The notes under the pieces are model-generated. The model was not told the DNA's origin, made no database searches, and saw only the letters and a program-made list of their open reading frames with translations. Positions 1-9,700 of a DNA stretch of 33,032 nucleotides are shown in pieces. The translations under genes and the position numbers were made by a program. Positions within the stretch are counted from its first letter, which is position 1, and every line of letters begins with the position of its first letter. Source of the DNA: a virus. Where the stretch lies: positions 1 through 33,032 of IMG/VR virus record IMGVR_UViG_3300045999_006933; one strand, written 5' to 3'.

Positions 1-2505
1 AAGTGATTGCATTGTGCTACCAAGACCAGTAGTTAATCCACGTAGTACGTCTATTAGTGGTTGAAGTGTTGAGCTTAATGAATTAGCAAAATCATTTAAT
101 GCACGTATAAATTTTTCTTGTATTGTCTTACTATCGTATTCTTTTGATATTTCACTTAGTCTATCAGCTTCCATTTTTGTTATTCTACCCTGTTTTTCTG
201 CACGGCGAATATCGTCTTCTATTAACTTTCCTTCTTGTTGACGTTTTCTAATTAATTCATCGGTAAGTCCAACTTTATCCGCCAACGTTTTTCTTAATAA
301 CATTTGTGATGCAGTTTCTCTATCTAAACCGATGCCCTGTGCGATCAGTTCTTGGGCCAATGGACCACGATTTAAATAATCACTTTGCTGCAAAGTTTTC
401 AACTGTTCGTCTAATACATCACTATATTTTCCGTTCATTTGAAGTGCCATTAATCTATCGATATTAATCTGTGCTCCAGTTGCAACTTGAGCTTCAAATG
501 CGTTGGTAATTGAACTTTCAATATCTAATAACTTATCATTTGATGAAACAACATTATTAGCTTCTACACCAAGAAGTTTCATTTTAGTAACCATTGAAAC
601 AAGTTGTGCGTTTGATCCCTTAAACCCAGTTAACAATTTTGGAGATAGATTTGCTAATGATTGCATTAATTTATTTGCACTCATTATTCCTTTAGACATT
701 GCAGTTACCATCATTGTATTACTAGATAATGACAGTCCCATTGCAGTTGATGCATCTGTCATTCCTGCAATCTCTTGTCCTGTTAATCCAAATGTATCAC
801 TTAATACAGTTGCTGCTGAAACAAGTCTTTCTGTAAACTCATTACCTGCTAAAAATCTAGCAGAAATGTCCATTCCACCAAGTCCTTCTTGTGCTTTTGC
901 AATAGCTTCTGCTATCTGCTCCATGAATATACTAGACAGCCCTAGTTTATCAGCAAGACCACCTGCTGCTCTTAATGTTAATTCTGCCTGTGCTCGTGTT
1001 ACCGATAATTTCTCTGTAAAATTAGATACTATTACGTCCCATCTTAGTAATAAAAAGGCAATCGTACCAACTGCAACCGCCAGTAATTGAGCTACAACCC
1101 CCATTTTAGCCAAAACTGTTAAAATACTACCACCTGGCAATTTATTTAAAATATTACCTACAGTCGAATCAAACTGTTTTTTAGACTTGTCATATTCTTT
1201 TTGCTCTGCCTTTGCCTTTTCTGCTGCTATTCTAGAATTAAATTTAAGTTGTTTTAGATATGCATCAACCATTGCTTTATCTTCTGCCGCTTCAGCTTTG
1301 GCTCTTGCTTTTTCTTGTTCTTCAGCTACCTTAGAGTTAAATTTTAATTCTTTTAGAAAAATTTGTTCTGCCCGTTTTTTCGCTGCTTCTTCGGCTTTTT
1401 TGTTTTCAGCTTCCAATTTAGTTTGGTTTTTTTGTTGCTCTTCTAAAACCTTAGAATTAAACTTTAATTCTTTAAAAAATATAGCAAGCAACGCTTTTTC
1501 TTTTTTATCCGCGTCTAATTTTTCCGCTTTTGCTATTTCTTCTGATACTTTAGAATTAAATTTTAATTCTTTTAGAAAAATTTGTTCTGCCCGTTTTTTC
1601 GCTGCTTCTTCGGCTTTATTTTTATCAGCTTCCAATTTAGCTTGGTTTTTTTGTTGCTCTTCTAAAACCTTAGAATTAAATTTAAGATTTTTATTAAATT
1701 CTTTTATTTTGTCTGCATTAGCTTTTTCTTCTAATTTACGGCTTTCTTCTTCTAATTGTTTTTTTTCTTTTGCTGATTTAATTGCATCCTTTGCAAGTTG
1801 GTTGTTTTGTCTATGAACTTCATTCATGACTTTAGTATCCTGTAACATTTCTAATACAGTGGTTGCCTGTAATCTTAGATTACTATAATATCCACCGGCA
1901 AGTTGCAATTTCATTTTATCTAAGCTATCAATAAATAAAAGCGTATCAGCTATTTCTTTATCAACACTTAAATTTTTAAATTTTGAAGTTCCTAAATTAG
2001 CTTCATTTTTTAACAAATTACCATATGCCCGTGTTAGATCGTTTGTTATCTTTACTGCAGACTCTGTAAATTCCCGTGTATTTTCTTTTCGCTTTCCTGT
2101 AGCATATGACTCCAAATCAGTGGAAGTTTTTACAGCATTTTCCATTAATTGCGTCACGTTCATAACACCAGTTTTTAAATCATCAATTGGTGTTTTAAAC
2201 TGTTTAATATTTTCATCAAATGCATTTCCTACAGCATTTAAACTTTTTAATAAGTCATTATTAAGGCTTCTTGATATTTGTGCAACGGAGGAGTTTGCTC
2301 TAACAAATGCTCTATAAAAATCATCTATTCTGTCTGTTGTTACACCCATCTTTGCAAGCGAATCAACCACAGAATTGATGCTTTTTTGCAAATTGGTAGC
2401 AGCTACTGTTTCTCTATTAAGATCAACTTCAGCTAATTGATTTTTAAGCTTAGCTAATTTTTCTAATAGCTTTCTCTGTTTATCTAAATCTGCATTTGTA
2501 GCCAT
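1..2505 (-). CDS. Tail tape measure protein (C-terminus beyond left edge)
   Basis: An open frame of 835 codons starts at the ATG ending at 2505 (MATNADLDKQRK...) and has no stop before the left edge. The order of parts is a helical N-terminal third, then a highly charged Lys/Glu/Ala coiled coil with recurring LKFNSKV motifs at about residues 268-441. A strongly hydrophobic segment follows at about 457-490 (VVAQLLAVAVGTIAFLLL), then a long helical, Met/Ser-rich region. Length, coiled coil, internal hydrophobic segment and position directly after the gp26- and gp51-like frames fit a tape measure, the protein that sets tail length and is threaded through the tail tube. The T4 counterpart would be gp29, but no residue-level match to gp29 is claimed. 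The Shine-Dalgarno is weak (GGGCAAATAA before ATG); a promoter-like motif lies 33 nt upstream. The family call is an inference from architecture and context. Confidence 0.8.
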   Translation of the reverse strand, partial: MATNADLDKQRKLLEKLAKLKNQLAEVDLNRETVAATNLQKSINSVVDSLAKMGVTTDRIDDFYRAFVRANSSVAQISRSLNNDLLKSLNAVGNAFDENIKQFKTPIDDLKTGVMNVTQLMENAVKTSTDLESYATGKRKENTREFTESAVKITNDLTRAYGNLLKNEANLGTSKFKNLSVDKEIADTLLFIDSLDKMKLQLAGGYYSNLRLQATTVLEMLQDTKVMNEVHRQNNQLAKDAIKSAKEKKQLEEESRKLEEKANADKIKEFNKNLKFNSKVLEEQQKNQAKLEADKNKAEEAAKKRAEQIFLKELKFNSKVSEEIAKAEKLDADKKEKALLAIFFKELKFNSKVLEEQQKNQTKLEAENKKAEEAAKKRAEQIFLKELKFNSKVAEEQEKARAKAEAAEDKAMVDAYLKQLKFNSRIAAEKAKAEQKEYDKSKKQFDSTVGNILNKLPGGSILTVLAKMGVVAQLLAVAVGTIAFLLLRWDVIVSNFTEKLSVTRAQAELTLRAAGGLADKLGLSSIFMEQIAEAIAKAQEGLGGMDISARFLAGNEFTERLVSAATVLSDTFGLTGQEIAGMTDASTAMGLSLSSNTMMVTAMSKGIMSANKLMQSLANLSPKLLTGFKGSNAQLVSMVTKMKLLGVEANNVVSSNDKLLDIESSITNAFEAQVATGAQINIDRLMALQMNGKYSDVLDEQLKTLQQSDYLNRGPLAQELIAQGIGLDRETASQMLLRKTLADKVGLTDELIRKRQQEGKLIEDDIRRAEKQGRITKMEADRLSEISKEYDSKTIQEKFIRALNDFANSLSSTLQPLIDVLRGLTTGLGSTMQSL
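1180..1700 (-). repeat. Coiled-coil repeats in the tape measure gene
   Basis: The peptide LKFNSKV (last copy LKFNSRI) recurs five times with alternating spacings of 40, 33, 40 and 33 residues, which makes a 73-residue (219-bp) super-repeat. At the DNA level the stretch near 1331-1470 is almost identical to 1550-1689 at an offset of exactly 219 bp. This indicates a recent in-frame duplication inside the tape measure gene. Confidence 0.85.
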
Positions 2506-2537
2506 TTATTTGCCCATTACATAATAATATACCTTAC

Positions 2538-2548
2538 AATAAATATTT
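2538..2548 (-). promoter_or_regulatory. Late-promoter-like motif before the tape measure gene
   Basis: The sense (minus) strand carries AAATATTTATT in the short gap between the gp51-like stop and the tape measure ATG, 33 nt upstream of the start. It shares the ATATTTAT core with eight other junctions in this window. It is one of the weaker copies because the flanks differ. Confidence 0.4.
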
Positions 2549-2558
2549 TATAAAAAAA

Positions 2559-2795
2559 TTATTTAGGCGAAATTGCTGGTTTTGAGATAGAATTTTTTGG
2601 TGATGACGATCCCCTGGTTGCTTCTTCGATTGCTTTTGCCTTTTCTATAAATGCCTGTTCTGCTTCATTTATGTAAAATCTTCGTAAAAATACAGGCATA
2701 TTATATACGTCTTCCCATGGAAATGAGCCTTTTGTATAAAAAACTAATTGAAAAATCTCTTTATGTATAAGGGGCTTTTGATTAACCCCTAGGCC
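2559..2795 (-). CDS. 51: gp51-like baseplate/tail assembly frame, probably made by frameshift from gp26
   Basis: This 78-codon frame (GLGVNQKPLIHKEIFQLVFY...) ends at TAA 2559-2561. It carries the segment FPWEDVYNMPVFLRRFYINE, which I associate with gp51-type small proteins encoded next to gp26 in T4-like phages; that assignment is from memory. The open frame runs from an upstream stop at 2829-2831 and has no ATG, GTG or TTG before the ATG at 2697-2699, which would discard the first half of this segment. It overlaps the end of the gp26-like gene in the +1 (equivalently -2) frame. The simplest reading is a fusion product made by ribosomal slippage on TTTTTTT at 2796-2802, giving a minor protein of about 352 residues. 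Alternatives are a rare ATT or ATA start, a 46-residue product from 2699, or an indel error in the T run. Position before the tape measure gene fits a tail assembly chaperone role. Confidence 0.6.
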   Translation of the reverse strand, partial: GLGVNQKPLIHKEIFQLVFYTKGSFPWEDVYNMPVFLRRFYINEAEQAFIEKAKAIEEATRGSSSPKNSISKPAISPK

Positions 2796-2802
2796 AAAAA
2801 AA
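2770..2802 (-). other. Candidate programmed frameshift site
   Basis: On the minus strand the gp26-like frame reads TCA TTT TTT TGG CCT, with seven consecutive T (2796-2802). Five nucleotides after the run, AGGGG (2786-2790) can pair with CCCCT (2770-2774) across an 11-nt loop, forming a GC-rich hairpin that spans the gp26 stop codon. Slipping +1 or -2 enters the gp51-like frame at GGC CTA. A -1 slip would hit TAG after two codons. Slippage has not been demonstrated. Confidence 0.5.
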
Positions 2803-3618
2803 TGAGGTCCCCATGGGAATTTCCATGCTTATTGACTCTCCCGTTGCATCTGATAAAAATTCAAATGTTAGATCTATATCAGGCGAAACTTCTTTTATAT
2901 ATTCACGCAACGCCCTAGAATCTAACGAAAACAGTTCATTATCAACAAAATTATCAATATACAACCTTGATGTTTCATCATCAACCGATGTTATAATATG
3001 TTTTAATCTTGTTGTGAATTCACGGTCAATTCCATCACTTTTCTTTAATTTTTTTAATTTTAGATCTTGGGTAATTTGATTTTCGATGCCATGGGTAAGC
3101 AGTCTAAAAGTTATTTTGCGTTTAGAATTTGGTAATGTAAACTCAAACTTATTCTCATTCTCTGGGATTAGATTCCAATCTATTTCTTTATCTTTTATAT
3201 CTTGTAGGTCTATGGTAAGTTGCTGTTTTGTGCCGGGTGAGAATGGATCTTCTACTTCAATTTCGTAATCTTTTCCGTATCCCAAAATTCTAGCCGCAAT
3301 CATTATTGCATTTTTATCACCAACATATATATCATCATATCTAACAGGTGATATTATTAGTGATTGTAATAATTTATCAAGAACAGTTCCCTGTTTAATC
3401 AAATTAGATGATGTTAAAATATCCTCCTCCCTTGCGGTCATATATTTTAAATCAATAAACCCAGATGCAAGGGGATGATCTTTTGGATATAATAATCCCT
3501 TAGATGGCAACGGCACTGTTTCCGTAGGAAAATTATAGCTTTTTACTTCTTCATTTTTATAATTTTGAAGGGCTATTTCTTTTAATTGATCATCTGTTAA
3601 CTGCTGTTGTGTACTCAT
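2782..3618 (-). CDS. 26: gp26-like baseplate hub / tail assembly protein
   Basis: The product is 278 residues. The N-terminus has VPLPSKGLLYPKDHPL near residues 35-50, then MTAREEDILTS and a helical region with YDDIYVGDKNAIMIAARILGYG, ending in MGTSFFWPRG. These features resemble the T4 base plate protein family that includes gp26, which is needed for hub assembly upstream of the tape measure. The ATG at 3618 follows a strong AAAGGAG 6 nt upstream. The gene opens a new transcription unit: a terminator (3669-3696) and a promoter-like motif (3652-3662) separate it from the giant fibre gene. Its 3' end overlaps the gp51-like frame. Whether the protein is a virion component or a chaperone cannot be read from sequence. 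Confidence 0.75.
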   Translation of the reverse strand: MSTQQQLTDDQLKEIALQNYKNEEVKSYNFPTETVPLPSKGLLYPKDHPLASGFIDLKYMTAREEDILTSSNLIKQGTVLDKLLQSLIISPVRYDDIYVGDKNAIMIAARILGYGKDYEIEVEDPFSPGTKQQLTIDLQDIKDKEIDWNLIPENENKFEFTLPNSKRKITFRLLTHGIENQITQDLKLKKLKKSDGIDREFTTRLKHIITSVDDETSRLYIDNFVDNELFSLDSRALREYIKEVSPDIDLTFEFLSDATGESISMEIPMGTSFFWPRG

Positions 3619-3651
3619 AAAAACTCCTTTGTAATAGACTTGTTAATATCA

Positions 3652-3662
3652 AATAAATATCA
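3652..3662 (-). promoter_or_regulatory. Late-promoter-like motif before the gp26-like gene
   Basis: The sense strand reads TGATATTTATT, 34 nt upstream of the ATG and immediately downstream of the giant-fibre terminator. It belongs to the recurrent ATATTTAT family in this window. Confidence 0.55.
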
Positions 3663-3668
3663 TAATAA

Positions 3669-3696
3669 TAAAAAAAGCCCCTAATTAAAGGGGCTT
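3669..3696 (-). terminator. Rho-independent terminator after the giant fibre gene
   Basis: The minus strand forms AAGCCCC / GGGGCTT (3675-3681 with 3690-3696, plus one more A-T pair) around a six-base AT loop, followed by an uninterrupted T run. It starts 6 nt after the stop codon of the 2828-residue gene. The plus strand has a poorer T tail, so leftward termination is favoured. Confidence 0.85.
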
Positions 3697-3701
3697 ATTT
3701 A

Positions 3702-6700
3702 TTATCGCATTACTACTAACCTATATTCATTTGTTGTTGGTATAGTATTAAATGTTACAGTCATTGTATTCGTGCTATTGATAGACATTGTTGGATATAC
3801 AACAAAATTAGAATTATTACTGTATACCATTGCTATTATATCACGTGTTCCAAGACTGTGTGTTACCGGATATGTCACATTTGATCCATCCCCAAGATTA
3901 GTTGTATATTTTGAGGAAGATAAGTATGTAACTGTTGTGTCAAGCTGTTTTATAGCGTTTACCGCCACCAGATTCACCATTGCTGGTTTAATCATCTTGA
4001 TATCAAAACTACCGGTGGCTGAAACTGACCCCGAATATGATCCGGATGCGCCCATAACGAATAATGATCCACTCACTCCCGATGCGAGTGCTGCTGCCTC
4101 CAGATCTTGTGCTATATACCCGTATGAACTTCCAGAGTGCTTATATGTGCCGTTTGGACTTCCTGACACATAGTTGAACCTACCATCCCACTTAAATTCT
4201 TTTGGTTGGATTTGCCTAATGAAATCCAATCCAAGATTAAATGATCCAGTATCGGCTTTATCTCTTGCATCAGAATACCATATCCAACCAGCAACACCAG
4301 GTACACCCCATGCAACATGTGTAGTCATTTGTTGATTACCAAGTGCAACTTGATTTATAATATTGAATTGGGTTTTAGGTGCGTTTGCTCCAATTATAAC
4401 ATTATTATTGCCCCATGTCTTTACATTAGGTCCGTTTAATTGTTGTCCAGAGTTGACACCTAAAAATACATTTTTATCACCAGCCACAAGTGATGCACCT
4501 GCTTGGAATCCAGCAACAGTATTATTTGATGAATCAGTTTGGACACTTGGTTCAAACCCAGCCCCCGCAACTGGCCCTGGCATTGCTCGTAATGTTGCAT
4601 TTGTTTGTAATAAACTATTTAATGTATTTGTACCAACTGCAGTATTTTTATCCGAGTACTGTATGTTATACAATGAATTTTTTCCGATTGCAACAGTATC
4701 CAGAATTGTATTTCCCTCTAATGTTGCGCTTGCACCTATTTGAACGCTTGCATCAGAACTTCCAGTTCCATTATATTGTACGCGGTATCCAATTGCTACG
4801 TTATCGGTTGCTGCTGGCATTCTTGCTTGTGCGTCTGATCCAATTGTAACAACTTGTGCGATGTCCTCGTAATTACTACCGGATATAGTTACACTTGATC
4901 CTTCAAAGAATTTATAATCAGAGCACCATGTAATTGGCAACGGATTACATCCACATCCCGATGAAGTTTTAAGCGATACTTTATAATGAGAATCAGTAAA
5001 ACTCCATGTATTACCCCCATCGGTTGTATATGCGATTTGGCCGTATGTCATTCCAATTATAGCTTTTTGTTTATCTATAATTGTTATTTCACCGAATGGC
5101 AATGGGCGAATTTCACCTAATGCATTTCTGCCACCGCCACACATAACTGGTAACGTTATGGTTTTGTGTTGCCAAGATGAACCACCATCGTTTGTAATCG
5201 CAATTAGCATTTCTTGACCAGTTGGTCTTTCTGGTTGTGGTGGTGTTCCAAAATTATTTGGGTATACACCAATGGCAATTCCAAATGAATCATCGAAGAA
5301 ATCGATATCCGTAAATGTTATGTAGACTTGGTTATCATTTGCTCTAGTTGCAAAATATGCAGGTGTAGATACACCTGCTATAGAGACGGTATCCCAAAAA
5401 TCTCCACCAAATTTTGTTTGTGAGCTAGCCCCGAGAAGCTTAGTAAATAATCCAGTTCCTCCATTCCATTTGTAAATTGAACCGTATGTTCCAACTAAGT
5501 ATGCAGTATCACCTGCAGCATTCATCCATACTCCATTAAATGAAACGTTAGATCCAGAGTTTGTAGTATCCACTGTTCTAATAGACCACGTAGATCCGCC
5601 ATTGGTTGATATATACGCTTTGGTTCCACCAACAGCCATTCCAGATGTTGCAGTAGGAAAATGCATATCAGTAATTTCAGGATCGTATCTTCCATTATCA
5701 ATTATTTGATTAAATGATAAAGTATCAACTACATCACCAGCAAATTCATTGTTAGATGTTGCTTTATATATTGCTGATTTATAATTTTGCCCTTCCCGTG
5801 TACCCGGTATTCCCTTAACCAATAAATACATTGTGTTTGTATCTGGTACATTTAATTTCATGCTTTTACCGCCAATTGAGCGTATAGGACCTATGTTTTT
5901 TAATAATCCTGGTTTTTGTACCACATTCCATTCTATTGGATCTTTTCCATTAGTTGAAGACAGATTATTTGTTCTTACAATTAATGGATATCGAGTTCCA
6001 TTATTAGTTGTTTGCTCAATTGCAGCATACGCAGTTTGTCTAGACGCTATTGCAATTGAAACTGGTTTTGATTTACTATAATTTTCATCCCATTTTTTTC
6101 CTGCGTTTGTTAATTCATCATATATAAAATATGTATCACCACGCTTTTTAACATAATTACTATTAGACCATTTTTTAGATGAAAAATCACTAAAATCGTT
6201 TCTTGATAAAATATTGCTATTGAAAAATCCAACAGCCAATACACCAACTGGGTCTGAATTAAGCACTATGTCTGGTGATGCAGCGTTTGATCCAGATTGG
6301 GTACCACGTAAAGCATTTGCACCAATTGCAACTATATCATAACCAGTCTGATTTTGAAGCGTTCTAGAACCAACCGCGACTGTTTGTGTAAATTTCCAAT
6401 CATTGTTTTGTGAACTACTATAATATGTTCCAATTTTAGTTTTAAATGCTTGACCAACGTAATTACCTATGAAAACCGAATCTGATAAATCATTGCCATG
6501 ATCCGAAACCGCTCTGTAACCAATTGCAATTGTATCAGCAGAACCAGATGCATTCAAAAATGCATAGTTTCCGATTGCTATATTTCTACTGCCAATTGAT
6601 TGAAATACTCTTTGTGGTTCGATATTACCAGATTGAGATATTTGTGATGCACGTACTGAACCTAAGTTGTTTAATAGTGACTTATATCCAATTGCAACGT

Positions 6701-9700
6701 TATCATTTCCACCGCGTAATGAAACAGACGCGGTTGGTGCAAACTTTGTTAAATCACCATTTAAACCAAGTGCCCAAACGCCAACAGACGTATTTCTATG
6801 ATTATGGCCCAAATGCTGGCTATAAAATCCTATTGCTGTGTTATTTGAGCTTTCGTTTGAATCATATAAAGTTGCATATCCAACGGATGTATTAAATGTT
6901 GAATTTATAGCTGTATTTTGTGAATACGCACCAATTGCAATTTGACCATAATTTGCTGCTAATTTTGGCTGTGGTTCATTTAAATCTTCCGGGCCTGTTA
7001 TTAAATCGCCCATGTAAATTGCTTTAAACACATCTTCATATATTGAATCCAATGAAGTTTTACCTTCATTAATATCAACATTTTTAAGAGCGTTTGCACC
7101 AATTGCAACCATACGTGATGCATTTTCAAATGAACTCAATGCATACGAACCAACTGCAACATTTTCGTCTACTATTTCAGACGGTATTGTTTGTTGCTCA
7201 ACTGGGTTTTCGGTTAACGCATTTTTTAACGATAAATCATAATTTGGATTTGTAGATGGTACGTCATTTGAATAACGCGTTGTTGTTAACCCTTTTATTT
7301 CAAATCTAGGAAAACTTGCATTTGATCCAGTTGGGCTAGGTGAAGCAAATAATGCGAACTGCGTATTTGCAGCTGCATCATACCATGTTTTGCCACCATC
7401 TACTGACTTTAAAATACCATTTAAGTGTCTAGCAAGTATAGTACTGTTATCTATTAAATCAACTTCCTGTATACTACCATAATTACTGCCAGTTGTTGTC
7501 CCAGTAAAACTACCAGATCTCCATGTTAATCCAGTGTTGCTACTGTAAATAATACTACCTGATTCACCAACAGCAACAATTTTAGATCCTACCGCTTGCA
7601 CATCTAACAAATTATTTGTTGTTAATCCAGTAGAAACTAGATTCCAATTTAATCCTCTATTAGAAGTTCTATAAACCGATCCGCTTGTACCAACCGCAAT
7701 CCATGTACTTGCATTAACATAATCTATAGCATTTAGAGTATGTGATCCACTATAACTTGATGTTTCCCACGCTACACTACTTCCACTTTGCAACTTCCAT
7801 ATTTTAGACCCAACTATAAATCCAAAATTTTCCGAATACATTTTAAATGATTTTAAAGTATTACCCGAAGTATTTAAAATGCTACCAGTTCCAAATCCAT
7901 TCCCACCATTTGTTGATTTTAAGAAAGTACCAGATGTATTATCTAAAGCATAAACAGTTGAAGGCGTAAGAACACTAAGATTATCAACAGCATATGTCGA
8001 TGATGAATATACGGCTCTATAAGAATCTGTTTTTTTATTGTATTTTGATATAATTGTTTTTAAATCAGATGATCCACTCAAATCATTGGATAACACAAAA
8101 ACTTCAGATGCGTTTGCTTTATATATTTTTGTAGCATATAATGAACCAGAATAGCTTCCAGACGCAATTGATGCAGTATCGATAGAAAGGAATTGAGTAG
8201 TCCATGTATCACCAACATCATTTGATACTAAAATACTACCTGCTTCATTTATACCGATAATACTTGATGTTGCAAATATATTTAGTGCAGTATTTACTAC
8301 ACTAGTTTTTATATCACTTCTGTTTGAGCTAAGTGCTTTGTATCCAATCGCAACATTATTTTTTGCATTTCGTATCATGTCCATGGCACCGAATCCGGCA
8401 GCAGTATCAGCTTTACTGTATTCGGCTTTACCCAATGTACCAACACCTAACGCAGCACCGTATGTTAATTTATTTCTTAACCTTGCTACTTCTATATTTG
8501 TATTCTGTCCAAATATTCCCTTACCAAGACCAATATTGTTTGATGAGTTTGGATAATATATTGGATTTGACCCGGACGGTGGGTTACATTTATATGCAAA
8601 ATTTTCAAAATTATAATATGATGCACTTATAAATGGAACACCAAAGCATCCTTTAATTTCTGGGTCTTCTGTATCTTCCCCTCCACCACCATCATCAATT
8701 ATAGAAGTTTCTTCCGTTAACGTTATTTTTTCGGCAAATGCCACAGTATATAATGTAGATGGTTGTCCAGTTAAATTTCTAAGAGAATCAAATTCAAATT
8801 CCAAATCAACATAATCGTGATTTGAATCCACCAAAGTCCAAGACGAGCCAGAATCAGTGCTTTTTAATACAAAATGTTCACCGGATGTAGAATTTGTTGC
8901 GCTATAATGCCCAACTGCCAATCCAAATTTTCCATTTCCAGAAAACTTAATTTCGTTTACTATACCTGTATATGCTAAGTCATGAGCCTTTTCCCAGTTT
9001 GAGCCACTATCGGTTGTTATCCATATTTCACTTCCCATTGCAATTACACCAACAGCCTCAGTCAAGAAATGCATCGCAGATACTTCTTTATTTGAAGTTG
9101 AATCATATGGTGTAGTTAAACGAGTCCAACTTAATCCAGAATCTGTTGTTTTAAACAAACCAGCATATTTGTTAGATCCGTATGAACCTGCAACAAATCC
9201 CTTTCTTACTGTTATAAATTGTAAATGCCCTCGGGTGTCACCCGCTGCAAAATCTGTTATTCCAATAGGATTCCAGTTTATACCACCATCTCCTGTTCTA
9301 TATATTAATTCTACAGCAGGTGATCCATTTACAGAACCCCGAACCGTAACAGATCCTGTTAAATCATTAACAAAAAAGATATCTTGTGGCTGATATGATA
9401 ATCGATCATTTGAAGTAGGTAATTGAGTCCATCCAGGTGATGTTTTCCATGTATTTCCACTGTCATTTGAAACAAACACGTATCCATCGGCACTCAAATC
9501 TTTTGGGTATGCAGTTACATATATTAAGTATTCACCTGATATAGACTGAGTTGGAATAAAAACGGAATTGAAATTAAACCCTTCTAGATCAGGTCCTCCC
9601 ACATAAGACCAGTTTGCACCACCGTCCTTTGTTATAGAAATTAATGAAAAAGATTTTGGATCATTCTGGTCTGTTATATCTGATACAGCAACACCAAAGT

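Noticed and set aside
503-1816. Plus-strand open frames opposite the tape measure gene
   Set aside because: They are shadows of the AT-rich coiled-coil coding strand, overlap an 835-codon open frame, and show no recognisable protein or ribosome binding site.
2559-2699. Independent 46-residue gene starting at the ATG ending at 2699
   Set aside because: It would discard the first part of the conserved-looking segment, and I see no good Shine-Dalgarno before it. The frame reads as protein well upstream of this ATG. Kept only as an alternative.
4363-4849. Plus-strand frames opposite the giant fibre gene
   Set aside because: They are antisense shadows of the Asn/Ile/Gly-rich repeats, with Leu/Gln- or Phe/Val-rich low-quality translations and no start signals.
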